The translations under genes and the position numbers were made by a program. Positions 9,757 through 17,741 of a stretch of 31,343 nucleotides of DNA are shown here, in pieces. Origin of the DNA: JBFWWW01 sp050245975 (lineage in GTDB: Bacteria; Pseudomonadota; Alphaproteobacteria; Rhizobiales; Hyphomicrobiaceae); NCBI GenBank assembly GCA_050245975.1, contig JBFWWW010000028.1, positions 1 to 31,343 on the forward strand, written 5' to 3'. Each line of letters begins with the position of its first letter. Within the stretch, counting starts at the first letter, position 1. Under the pieces are notes generated by a model. That model was not told the DNA's origin and searched no databases. It saw only the letters and a list, made by a program, of their open reading frames with translations.

Positions 9757-9788
9757 AAAAAAGGCCGCTCCGGTTTCTCGGAGCGGCC
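9757..9788 (-). terminator. Rho-independent terminator of groEL
   Basis: On the minus strand a perfect 10-bp stem (GGCCGCTCCG with CGGAGCGGCC, 9763-9772 and 9779-9788, six-base loop) is followed at once by six U. It lies 32 bp after the groEL stop. A partial copy of one arm (AAAGGCCGCTCCGGTTTC) recurs at 9681-9698. Confidence 0.92.
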
Positions 9789-9820
9789 TCAATCGTCTCA
9801 CAATCGCGAAGGAGGCAGGG

Positions 9821-11461
<1,641 letters not shown>

Positions 11462-11527
11462 AGTGGCTTCAACTCCGGATCAGGATGGATGAATGTGGGA
11501 AGGGAAGGCTTGAGGGTGCCGCGCCTT

Positions 11528-11576
11528 GGCGTGCTTCCGGAAAAGTGGGAACCGGTTTTCCGACGAGAAGCACGCC
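11528..11576. repeat. Hairpin repeat, copy A (between groES and groEL)
   Basis: The same element as at 9705-9753. Outer arms GGCGTGCTT (11528-11536) and AAGCACGCC (11568-11576) are perfectly complementary, and the inner stem is CCGGAAAA with TTTTCCG. Lying in the 122-bp groES-groEL gap, it would fold in the dicistronic mRNA and could affect processing or the ratio of the two proteins; that role is speculative. Confidence 0.82.
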
Positions 11577-11583
11577 TGAACGA

Positions 11584-11874
11584 TCAGCGCTCCAGCACGC
11601 CCATGACGTCGCTTTCCTTCATGATCAGCAGCTCCTGGCCGTCGATCTTGACCTCGGTGCCGGACCACTTGCCGAACAGGATGCGGTCGCCCTTCTTGAG
11701 GTCGATGGGGACCAGCTTGCCGCTCTCGTCGCGGGCGCCGGGGCCGACGGCGACGATTTCGCCCTGCTGGGGCTTCTCGGCGGCCGTGTCGGGGATGATG
11801 ATCCCGCCCGCGGTTTTGGTCTCGCTGTCCGTGCGACGGACGACGACGCGGTCGTGGAGGGGACGAAACTTCAT
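11584..11874 (-). CDS. groES: Co-chaperonin GroES (10 kDa)
   Basis: A 96-residue protein, the normal length, starting MKFRPLHDRVVVRR. It contains the mobile loop (TKTAGGIIIPDTA), the GEIVAVGPGARDE strand and the terminal ESDVMGVLE. GroES forms the heptameric lid of the GroEL cage. The start at 11874 is chosen by homology and a GGAGCGAG element upstream; an ATG at 11940 is in frame but would overlap the CIRCE operator. First gene of the heat-shock operon, with groEL following. Confidence 0.97.
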   Translation of the reverse strand: MKFRPLHDRVVVRRTDSETKTAGGIIIPDTAAEKPQQGEIVAVGPGARDESGKLVPIDLKKGDRILFGKWSGTEVKIDGQELLIMKESDVMGVLER

Positions 11875-11933
11875 GAAATCTCGCTCCAGTTTCAGAGACT
11901 TGGTTGGGTTTTGACTGTTGTGCGGAAGCGTTG

Positions 11934-11960
11934 TTAGCACTCATTTTTGAAGAGTGCCAA
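11934..11960. promoter_or_regulatory. CIRCE element (HrcA operator) of groESL
   Basis: TTAGCACTC, nine bases, GAGTGCCAA: this matches the CIRCE consensus TTAGCACTC-N9-GAGTGCTAA with a single difference in the second arm. It lies just downstream of the promoter's -10 box and 60 bp before the groES start, the position expected for repression by HrcA. Confidence 0.95.
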
Positions 11961-11971
11961 GCGCTGTGCAG

Positions 11972-12000
11972 TAGATACGGTCGGCCCCCTGGGCTGTCAA
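11972..12000 (-). promoter_or_regulatory. groESL promoter
   Basis: Read leftward, TTGACA (12000-11995), a 17-base spacer and TATCTA (11977-11972). This is a near-consensus housekeeping promoter. The same stretch also contains CTTG and a CCGTATCTA-type -10, compatible with the alphaproteobacterial heat-shock sigma factor, so dual use is possible. Transcription would start within a few bases of the CIRCE element. Confidence 0.8.
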
Positions 12001-12704
12001 GCGCGCCGCGCAGGAAAAATCGCGTTCCAAGGCGGCGGGGGCGGGGATTTTCGCCGCAGGCTGCCCCGAACCTCGGCATGGGCTTAACGCGGTCCTAAGG
12101 ACGGTGTCTCAATCCCGCGCATCTGCGCCGCCGTCCGCAGGGGTCGGCCGGGCCGGGCCGCGCGCATGCCATCCCACGGCGCCGGCTTTGGGCCGGCACC
12201 GTGGGACAACGTTGGGGAGCGGGACGCCGGATCGGCGGTCATCGCAATTGCACAACATCCGCCTTCCGGCGTCCTGCAGCGGGCTTTCCCTCCCGCCGCG
12301 CATCGCTTTTTACAGCGGGTGCCTTAGACCGCGTACCAGTGGCTCTGGTTGCGGCGGGAGCGGGCTCTCGTTTCTCTTCGGGTCGTTACCCCTCGTCGCG
12401 AGAGCGCCAGTTTCGCGGCCCACCCCACATTTACGAGACGGTCTCGAGTACGTCCCCATCGGGGCGGGTTGCAGGAAGCCTAATGGCAGCGCGGAGGGCG
12501 GGGATAAGTTTTTTTCCGAACCGGCTCATATTTTGATCCTGCGAGGCGCTGCCTATCGCATCGCGGCTGCATAGTTGCTTCGGAGCCACGTTCAATATGG
12601 AGACGAGATCATTCGACGGAAACTAGTGGCAGCGGGCCAGCAGCCCACGTCCAGTGACATTGATGGCTTCGATTCCGCCGTCATTTTTTTATAGGAGAAT
12701 TGTT
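12001..12704. other. Long intergenic stretch without a convincing gene
   Basis: About 700 bp between the groESL promoter and the small secreted protein gene. Open frames here have no ribosome-binding site or recognisable protein. The region holds a strong hairpin (12172-12206) and, toward the right end, DNA that becomes more AT-rich before AGGAGA at 12693-12698. No tRNA, 4.5S, 6S or tmRNA pattern was recognised. Confidence 0.5.
12172..12206. other. Strong GC-rich hairpin
   Basis: TCCCACGG (12172-12179) pairs with CCGTGGGA (12199-12206), and GCCGGC (12181-12186) with GCCGGC (12192-12197), leaving a single C-A mismatch and a five-base loop. There is no U-run on either side, so it is not a standard terminator. 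Confidence 0.6.
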
Positions 12705-12986
12705 ATGAGACGATTGGTAATCGCACTGGTCACGTTGCCTGCTTTTAGTCTCCCATCGTTGGCTGATAGTTATGTTCGTGGATATACGCGCAACGACGGC
12801 CAATACGTCGAACCCTATCACCGAACAAATCCGGACAACAATCGGTTCAACAATTACAGCACGCAGGGCAATGTTAATCCGTATACGGGGCAAGCGGGTA
12901 CGGTAAATCCCTACGCGCCGACCTATAACAATAACTACGGCACCAACAATCTTTACGGCAGCAGCCGTTCGCGTCGCGGTTGGTAG
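12705..12986 (+). CDS. Small secreted Asn/Tyr-rich protein, function unknown
   Basis: A 93-residue protein beginning at ATG 12705 with AGGAGA seven bases upstream. It has a signal peptide (MRRLVIALVTLPAFSLPSLA, cleavage probably before DSYVRG). The mature part carries the widespread motif VRGYTRNDGQYVEPYHRTNP followed by NRFNNYSTQGNVNPYTGQ, known from short periplasmic proteins of proteobacteria and some phages, and then an Asn/Tyr-rich tail ending in RSRRGW. The function of the motif is not known to me. Its DNA is clearly lower in GC than the flanks, which may reflect composition of the protein or acquisition by transfer. A hairpin follows 7 bp after the stop. Confidence 0.75.
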   Translation: MRRLVIALVTLPAFSLPSLADSYVRGYTRNDGQYVEPYHRTNPDNNRFNNYSTQGNVNPYTGQAGTVNPYAPTYNNNYGTNNLYGSSRSRRGW

Positions 12987-12993
12987 ATGCCGC

Positions 12994-13023
12994 AGATGTC
13001 GCCGTCATTAGGCGGCGACATCT
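12994..13023 (+). terminator. Hairpin after the small secreted protein gene, probable terminator
   Basis: AGATGTCGCCG (12994-13004) and CGGCGACATCT (13013-13023) form a perfect 11-bp stem with an eight-base loop, 7 bp after the stop codon. The following bases (TGATCTCG) are only weakly U-rich, so termination may be inefficient. Confidence 0.55.
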
Positions 13024-13047
13024 TGATCTCGTAAAGCCACCACCCCC

Positions 13048-13076
13048 TTGACACCCCGCCCCACGCGTCGTACTTA
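13048..13076 (+). promoter_or_regulatory. Promoter of the arsR-SRPBCC gene array
   Basis: TTGACA (13048-13053), a 17-base spacer, then TACTTA (13071-13076): a good housekeeping-type promoter about 90 bp before the arsR start. Confidence 0.65.
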
Positions 13077-13082
13077 ACCCAT

Positions 13083-13096
13083 CAGTTATTTAACCG
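13083..13096. promoter_or_regulatory. Candidate ArsR operator
   Basis: CAGTTATTTAACCG is an imperfect palindrome (GTTA-TT-TAAC core, outer C-G pair, one mismatch) lying just after the -10 box, where bound repressor would block the polymerase. A second TTAACC is at 13073-13078, close to the -10. Assignment to the ArsR protein encoded 70 bp downstream is inference. Confidence 0.45.
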
Positions 13097-13163
13097 AGGC
13101 GGCAAATACAGCCCCTAACCAACCCAGCCTCACCTAGCCAACCGCCCCGCGCCCGAACCGCCC

Positions 13164-13562
13164 ATGCCCGCCATGCACACCGACCGGCTCTCCTCCACCT
13201 TCGCGGCGCTCGCCGACCCCACCCGGCGCGCGATTCTGGCCCGCCTTTCGCTCGGCGAGACCACCGTCTCGGAGCTGGCCGAACCCTTCGAGATGAGCCT
13301 GCCGGCCGTTTCCAAGCACCTCAAGGTGCTGGAGAAAGCCGGCCTCATCGCGCGCGGCCGCGACGCCCAGTGGCGGCCCTGCCGCATCGAGGCCGCGCCG
13401 CTCAAGGAGGCCACCGACTGGCTCGAGCACTACCGCAAGTTCTGGGAGCAGAGCCTCGACCGTCTCGATGCCTACCTGCGCGAGCTGCAGGCGAAAGACG
13501 TGACGTCGCCGGCGCCCAACCCCCCCACGGGTGCCGGCAAAAGCCCGAAAGGAAAACCGTGA
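13164..13562 (+). CDS. ArsR/SmtB-family winged-helix transcriptional repressor
   Basis: A 132-residue DNA-binding protein. FAALADPTRRAILARLS and VSELAEPFEMSLPAVSKHLKVLEKAGLI form the winged helix-turn-helix, and RGRDAQWRPCRIE is the wing. It belongs to the branch normally found beside SRPBCC/AHSA1 genes, not the metal-sensing branch: the ELCVCDL metal box is missing. It is the first gene of a rightward array and overlaps the next gene by one base (TGATG). A promoter and palindrome lie upstream, so autorepression is likely. The start could instead be ATG 13173 (MHTDRLSS); neither has a clear ribosome-binding site. Confidence 0.9.
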   Translation: MPAMHTDRLSSTFAALADPTRRAILARLSLGETTVSELAEPFEMSLPAVSKHLKVLEKAGLIARGRDAQWRPCRIEAAPLKEATDWLEHYRKFWEQSLDRLDAYLRELQAKDVTSPAPNPPTGAGKSPKGKP

Positions 13563-14083
13563 TGACCTCCGCCCCCCGATCGGCAATCCGCACCGAGGCC
13601 GACGATCCCACCGTCCTCGTGATCTCGCGCCTCATCGACGCGCCGCGCGCGCTCGTGTGGCGGCTCTGGACCGATCCGGCGCACGCCATGCGCTGGATGG
13701 GCCCCGTCGGCTTCACGGTCACGCATTTCGCACAGGATGCCCGCCCCGGCGGCCGCTGGCGCCTCTGTCTCACTCCTGACACCGGCTGTCTCACTCCTGA
13801 CACCGGCGGGCCGTCACTCTGGCAGGGTGGCGTCTGCCTGAAGGCCGTGGAGCCGGAAACCCTCGTCTACACGTTCGCCTGGCAGGACGAGGCCGGCCGC
13901 GCCACCGGGCCGGACATGTTCGTCACCGTCACGTTCGCCGAGGACGGCGACAGGACGCGGCTGACGTTCCGCCAGGAAGGCTTTGCGTCCGTTGCCATGC
14001 GCGACGGCCACCGCGACGGCTGGTCGAGTTCCTTCGCCCGCCTCGCCGATACCGCAATCGTCCTGAAGCAAACCGCAGCGTAA
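13562..14083 (+). CDS. SRPBCC (AHSA1-type) domain protein
   Basis: A 173-residue START-like protein with one hydrophobic-cavity domain that binds small ligands. Family marks are RLIDAPRALVWRLWTDPAHAMRWMGP at the N-terminus, DARPGGRWR in the middle, and the C-terminal FRQEGFASVAMRDGHRDGWSSSFARL. Coupled to arsR by TGATG. An in-frame 21-bp tandem duplication (13765-13806) doubles the heptapeptide CLTPDTG in the loop between DARPGGRWRL and GPSLWQGG; one copy would give the normal family spacing, so this allele has a seven-residue insertion. The function of these ArsR-linked SRPBCC proteins is not established. Confidence 0.88.
   Translation: MTSAPRSAIRTEADDPTVLVISRLIDAPRALVWRLWTDPAHAMRWMGPVGFTVTHFAQDARPGGRWRLCLTPDTGCLTPDTGGPSLWQGGVCLKAVEPETLVYTFAWQDEAGRATGPDMFVTVTFAEDGDRTRLTFRQEGFASVAMRDGHRDGWSSSFARLADTAIVLKQTAA
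13765..13806 (+). repeat. Perfect 21-bp in-frame tandem duplication inside an SRPBCC gene
   Basis: Bases 13765-13785 (beginning CTGTCTCACTCC and ending ACACCGG) are repeated exactly at 13786-13806. Perfect identity suggests a recent slippage event or an unstable tract. Confidence 0.95.
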
Positions 14084-14094
14084 GGAGAGTTGAG

Positions 14095-14553
14095 ATGGCA
14101 CCCCCAGCATCACCACCGGCATCGGCCCAGGGCATCATCCCGCACATCGTCGTCGACAACGCCAATGCGGCCATCGCCTTCTACACCAAGGCGCTCGGCG
14201 CCAGGGAACAGTTCCGCATGAAGGAGGAGAAGGGCGACCGTCTCATGCACGCCGAGCTCGAGATCAATGGCGCGCGCCTGTTCCTGCGCGATGATTTTCC
14301 CGAGGCCTGTCCCGACGCGTCCGCGGGCGGCAAGCCCATCGGCAGGCAGACGCCGACCGCGCTCGGCGGCACGTCCGTGACGCTGCATCTCGATGTGCCC
14401 AACTGCGACGCCGCCGTCGACCGCGCGGTGACGGCCGGCGCGCGCGTCGTCATGAAGCCGTGGGATGCGTTCTGGGGTGCGCGCTACGCCATGGTGGCCG
14501 ACCCCTACGGCCACAACTGGAGCTTCGCGCACCCGCTGCCCGCGAAGGGCTGA
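14095..14553 (+). CDS. VOC-superfamily protein (PhnB/glyoxalase-like)
   Basis: A 152-residue protein with the two beta-alpha-beta-beta-beta halves of the vicinal-oxygen-chelate fold. The first half has IIPHIVVDNANAAIAFYTKALG with His17 in the metal position; the second has VTLHLDVPNCDAAVDRAVTAGA and ends in DPYGHNWSFAHP, the usual PhnB-like C-terminus. Members include dioxygenases, isomerases and resistance proteins, so the reaction cannot be named. It begins 11 bp after the SRPBCC gene, with TAAGGAGA in the gap, so the two are co-transcribed. Confidence 0.85.
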   Translation: MAPPASPPASAQGIIPHIVVDNANAAIAFYTKALGAREQFRMKEEKGDRLMHAELEINGARLFLRDDFPEACPDASAGGKPIGRQTPTALGGTSVTLHLDVPNCDAAVDRAVTAGARVVMKPWDAFWGARYAMVADPYGHNWSFAHPLPAKG

Positions 14554-14593
14554 GGCCGGCCGCGATCCGCTCCGGCTGTTTCGATCGCCGGCA

Positions 14594-14623
14594 CGGCGGG
14601 CCGGCGACAGGTCCGGCCCGCCG
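14594..14623. other. Intercistronic hairpin
   Basis: CGGCGGGCCGG (14594-14604) and CCGGCCCGCCG (14613-14623) form a perfect 11-bp stem with an eight-base loop. It sits in the 103-bp gap between the VOC gene and the next SRPBCC gene and has no U-run, so it may stabilise or pause the transcript and not end it. Confidence 0.55.
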
Positions 14624-14656
14624 CCCGTCACGCTCTGCCATCAAGGGGAAAATCCC

Positions 14657-15214
14657 GTGCTCAAGAAGATCGCTCTGACCCTTTTTGCCGTCGTTGTGCT
14701 GGCGGTTGCGGGCCTCGTCGTCGCGGCGGCGCTGGCGCCCGACACCTTCCGCGTCGCCCGGTCGGTGACCGTCAACGCGCCGCCGGACAGGGTCTTCCCG
14801 CTCATCAACAGCTTCCAGCAGATGAAGACATGGTCACCCTACGAGACGAAGGACCCGGGCATGAAGCGCACGTTCTCGGGCCCCGCGGCGGGCGCCGGCG
14901 CCGCCTACGCCTGGGACGGCAACGGCGACGTGGGTGCCGGCGTGCTGACCATCGACCGGTCCGAGCCCGATAAGAAAGTCGTGATGACGCTTGCCATGAA
15001 GCGGCCGTTCGAGGGGTCGAACACCATCGTCTTCTCGCTGGTGCCCAAGGGTGCTGCGACCGAGGTGACGTGGGACATGAGCGGCCGCCAGCCGTTTCTC
15101 GCCAAGGTCATGTGCCAAGCCCTCGGCCTGTTCGTCAGCATGGACGAGATGATCGGCCGCGATTTCGAGGCCGGCCTCGCCAGCCTCAAGGCCATGGCCG
15201 AGCGGCCGTTCTGA
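14657..15214 (+). CDS. Membrane-anchored SRPBCC / polyketide-cyclase-like protein
   Basis: A 185-residue protein with one N-terminal hydrophobic segment (KKIALTLFAVVVLAVAGLVV) and a periplasm-facing SRPBCC domain. The pattern FRVARSVTVNAPPDRVFPLINSFQQMKTWSPYETKDPGMKRTFSG and the late AKVMCQALGLFVSMDEMIGRDFEAGLASLK are typical of the polyketide cyclase 2 group. The start is GTG 14657, with AAGGGG eight bases upstream. It follows the intercistronic hairpin and is the only protein of the array predicted to reach outside the inner membrane besides the MFS exporter. Function unknown; lipid or small hydrophobic ligand binding is the usual inference. Confidence 0.83.
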   Translation: MLKKIALTLFAVVVLAVAGLVVAAALAPDTFRVARSVTVNAPPDRVFPLINSFQQMKTWSPYETKDPGMKRTFSGPAAGAGAAYAWDGNGDVGAGVLTIDRSEPDKKVVMTLAMKRPFEGSNTIVFSLVPKGAATEVTWDMSGRQPFLAKVMCQALGLFVSMDEMIGRDFEAGLASLKAMAERPF

Positions 15215-15250
15215 CGGTTCGTACACAACTCACATCCAAGGAAACACGCA

Positions 15251-15733
15251 ATGCATGCTGAACCTCTTGAGCAGCACCACTGGTTCGACAAGTTCGTCGG
15301 CGAGTGGGTGAGCGAATGCCAGGCCGTCATGGCGCCCGGCGAGCCGCCGGTCACGACGCGCGGCATCGAGCGCTGCCGCCTGCTCGGCGGCCTGTGGATG
15401 GTCGCCGAGGGCGAGAGCGAGATGCCCGGCGGCGGCACCGCAACGATGATCATGACGCTCGGCTACGATGCCGCGAAAAAGCAGTATCTCGGCACCTGGG
15501 TCGGCTCGATGATGACGCATCTGTGGATCTACAAGGGCACGCTCGACGCGGCAGGGCGCACGTTGACGCTCGACAGCGAGGGCCCGAGTTTCATTTCCCA
15601 GGGCAAGATGAGCCGCTACCAGGACATCATCACCTTCGAGAGCAACGACCATCGCACGCTCACCTCGCGCGCCGATGTCGAGGACGGCAAATGGCGCGAG
15701 TTCATGACGGCGCATTACCGCCGCAAGACCTAG
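15251..15733 (+). CDS. DUF1579-family protein
   Basis: A 160-residue soluble protein. HHWFDKFVGEWVSE near the N-terminus, the GIERCRLLGGLWMVAEGE strand pair, GYDAAKKQYLGTWVGSMMTHLW and SRADVEDGKWREFMTAHYRRK at the end match DUF1579, a lipocalin-like barrel family of unknown role that recurs beside SRPBCC and VOC genes in alphaproteobacteria. It lies 36 bp after the preceding SRPBCC gene with AAGGAAA as ribosome-binding site. Length is normal for the family. Confidence 0.82.
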   Translation: MHAEPLEQHHWFDKFVGEWVSECQAVMAPGEPPVTTRGIERCRLLGGLWMVAEGESEMPGGGTATMIMTLGYDAAKKQYLGTWVGSMMTHLWIYKGTLDAAGRTLTLDSEGPSFISQGKMSRYQDIITFESNDHRTLTSRADVEDGKWREFMTAHYRRKT

Positions 15734-15774
15734 CGCGCCGGCGATGCGATAGCCCGGACGACAGGAGAGTTTTC

Positions 15775-16272
15775 ATGCTGACCGCTTTGCCCGTGGGCGA
15801 GCGCGAGCTCGTCATCAGGCGGACATTCGATGCGCCGCGCGATCTGATCTTCCGCGCGTGGACCGAGGCCGAGCACGTGCGCCGCTGGTGGGGCCCGCGC
15901 AACTATCCGGCCGCGCACATGGAGATGGACGCGCGTCCCGGCGGCCGCTGGCGCGGTTATCTGAAATCGACCGAGGGCAAGCCCGACCTGTGGTTCAACG
16001 GCGTCTTCCGCGAGGTCGATCCGCCCGGGCGCGTCGTCTTCACCTTCGCGTGGGAGGAGGAGGGCGAGCGCGGCATGGAGACCGAGGTGACGGTTCTTCT
16101 GACCGAGCAGGGCGGCCGCACGCACATGGAATTCCGCCAGACGCCGTTCCGCTCCATCGCCGAGCGCGACGGCCACCACGGCGGCTGGGACAGCGCCTTC
16201 GACCGCCTCGACGAGCGCCTCGCGGCCATCTCGGATCGCCAAGGCGGTTCAGATCCAAACGCATCCCGCTGA
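15775..16272 (+). CDS. SRPBCC (AHSA1-type) domain protein
   Basis: A 165-residue START-like protein, the third in this array and closely similar in pattern to the one at 13562: ELVIRRTFDAPRDLIFRAWT, WWGPRNYPA, DARPGGRWRGY, LWFNGVFREVDPPGRVVFTFAWEEEG, and FRQTPFRSIAERDGHHGGWDSAFDRL. It lacks the heptapeptide duplication of that paralogue. AGGAGA lies eight bases before the ATG. The similarity suggests paralogues by local duplication that now bind different ligands; that is inference. Confidence 0.88.
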   Translation: MLTALPVGERELVIRRTFDAPRDLIFRAWTEAEHVRRWWGPRNYPAAHMEMDARPGGRWRGYLKSTEGKPDLWFNGVFREVDPPGRVVFTFAWEEEGERGMETEVTVLLTEQGGRTHMEFRQTPFRSIAERDGHHGGWDSAFDRLDERLAAISDRQGGSDPNASR

Positions 16273-16297
16273 TGTCATCCAGGCCGAGCTTTCCTCC

Positions 16298-16406
16298 TGT
16301 CATCCCGGCCGAGCGCAGCGAGAGCCGGGACCCAGGGACTTCAGGCACGCACTCCATTTGTGTCGCTGGGTCCCGGATATTTCGCCTCGCGAAATTCCGG
16401 GATGAC
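16298..16406. repeat. Cruciform-type palindromic repeat, copy R1
   Basis: Begins TGTCATCCCGG and ends CCGGGATGAC; an inner pair CCGGGACCCAG / CTGGGTCCCGG and small terminal stems (for example TTTCGC with GCGAAA) give a branched fold. Copies occur at 18444-18551 and 25059-25169 and a half copy at 19868-19909. It lies between the last SRPBCC gene and the MFS gene. This class is common in Rhizobiales intergenic regions. Confidence 0.85.
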
Positions 16407-16506
16407 GGAGCGGGTGATACAGGGGTGGCAGACAGCGGCGCGCGATCTTAAGGCCTCCAGACACGGGCGCGCCCGATGACCACACGAAACAAGAAAGAGA
16501 GACCGC

Positions 16507-17706
16507 ATGCGCAGTTACGCGAAGAACGCGATCATCCTCGGCCTCATGTCGGCCGTGGGACCGTTCGCCATCGACATGTACCTGCCGGCGCTGCCGACCA
16601 TTGCCGCCGACCTCGGCGCCTCGACGTCGGCGACGCAGATGACGCTGATGTCCTTCTTCATCGCCTTCGGCGTCTGCCAGATCGCCTACGGGCCCGTCTC
16701 CGACATGGTCGGCCGCAAGCCGCCGCTCTATGTCGGCCTGGGCCTGTTCATGCTCGGGTCGGTCGGCTGCTTCTTCTCGCCCTCCATCGGCTGGCTCATC
16801 GCCTTCCGCTTCGTGCAGGGCATCGGCGCCTCGGCGATGATGGTCATCCCGCGCGCCATCATCCGCGACCTGCACACCGGGGTCGAGGCGACGCGTCTGA
16901 TGGCCTTCGTCATGCTGGTGTTTTCCGTCTCGCCGATCCTTGCCCCGCTGACCGGCAGCGCGCTCATCGTCCCCTTCGGTTGGCGCGCGGTCTTCGCCGC
17001 CGTCACCGTGACGGCGCTGCTGTCGTGCGTGCTTCTCGCCACCGCGCTTGAGGAGACGCTGGCGCCCGAGAAGCGCGTGCGCGCGTCCGTCGCCGCGCTG
17101 GCCGAGGGCTTCGGCCGCCTGCTGCGGCACGGCCGCTTCCTCGGCCTGACGTTCATCGGCGCGCTCGGCATGTCGAGCTTCTTCTCCTTCCTCGCCGGCT
17201 CCTCGTTCGTCTACATCGGCCACTACGGGCTGACGCCGACGCAATACAGCCTCGCCTTCTCCGTCAACGCCATCGGCTTCATCGGCGCCTCGCAGTTCGC
17301 CGCCGCGCTCGGCCAGCGCTACGGCATGCACCGCGTCGTGCTGGCCGCCGTCTCGGCCTATGCGTTCTTCGCCGTCGTCAATCTCGCGCTGGCGCTGGCC
17401 GGCGCGGACAGCCTGCCGCTGCTGATCGTGATGTTCTTCCTCACCTTCGCCTGTCTCGGCCTCGTCATCCCCTCGACGATGGTGCTGGCGCTGGAGGAGC
17501 ACGGCCCCATCGCCGGCATGGCCTCCGCACTCGGGGGCACGCTGCAGATGATCACCGGCGGCATCGTCATCATCATCGTCAGCCTGGTGTTCGACGGCAC
17601 GGCGCTGCCGATGGTGGCGTCCATCGCCGCCTGCGCGCTCGGTGCGCTCGCCTTGAGCATCCTGACCCTGCGGCACGGCGTGCCGCTCGCCCAGCCCGCC
17701 GAATAG
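16507..17706 (+). CDS. Bcr/CflA-type MFS multidrug exporter
   Basis: A 399-residue inner-membrane protein with about twelve hydrophobic segments. The start PFAIDMYLPALPTIAADLGAS and the loop GPVSDMVGRKPPLYVG (motif A) are diagnostic for the drug:H+ antiporter DHA1 family, Bcr/CflA branch; GFIGASQFAAALGQRYGM is in the second half. Members export drugs such as bicyclomycin, sulfonamides or chloramphenicol, or cysteine. It follows the ArsR array after 234 bp containing repeat R1, so it may be part of the same transcript or have its own start. A GAAAGAGAGA stretch precedes the ATG. Confidence 0.88.
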   Translation: MRSYAKNAIILGLMSAVGPFAIDMYLPALPTIAADLGASTSATQMTLMSFFIAFGVCQIAYGPVSDMVGRKPPLYVGLGLFMLGSVGCFFSPSIGWLIAFRFVQGIGASAMMVIPRAIIRDLHTGVEATRLMAFVMLVFSVSPILAPLTGSALIVPFGWRAVFAAVTVTALLSCVLLATALEETLAPEKRVRASVAALAEGFGRLLRHGRFLGLTFIGALGMSSFFSFLAGSSFVYIGHYGLTPTQYSLAFSVNAIGFIGASQFAAALGQRYGMHRVVLAAVSAYAFFAVVNLALALAGADSLPLLIVMFFLTFACLGLVIPSTMVLALEEHGPIAGMASALGGTLQMITGGIVIIIVSLVFDGTALPMVASIAACALGALALSILTLRHGVPLAQPAE

Positions 17707-17741
17707 TCGACGCCACAGCCAACCTCAAGGAGACGCTCCCC

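Noticed and set aside
12434..12446. Short palindrome CGAGAC-G-GTCTCG
   Set aside because: A six-base inverted repeat of this kind is expected often by chance, with no promoter or gene start nearby.
12104..12574. Open frames on both strands in the gap after the groESL promoter
   Set aside because: No ribosome-binding site, no domain-like pattern, and erratic codon use; treated as non-coding.
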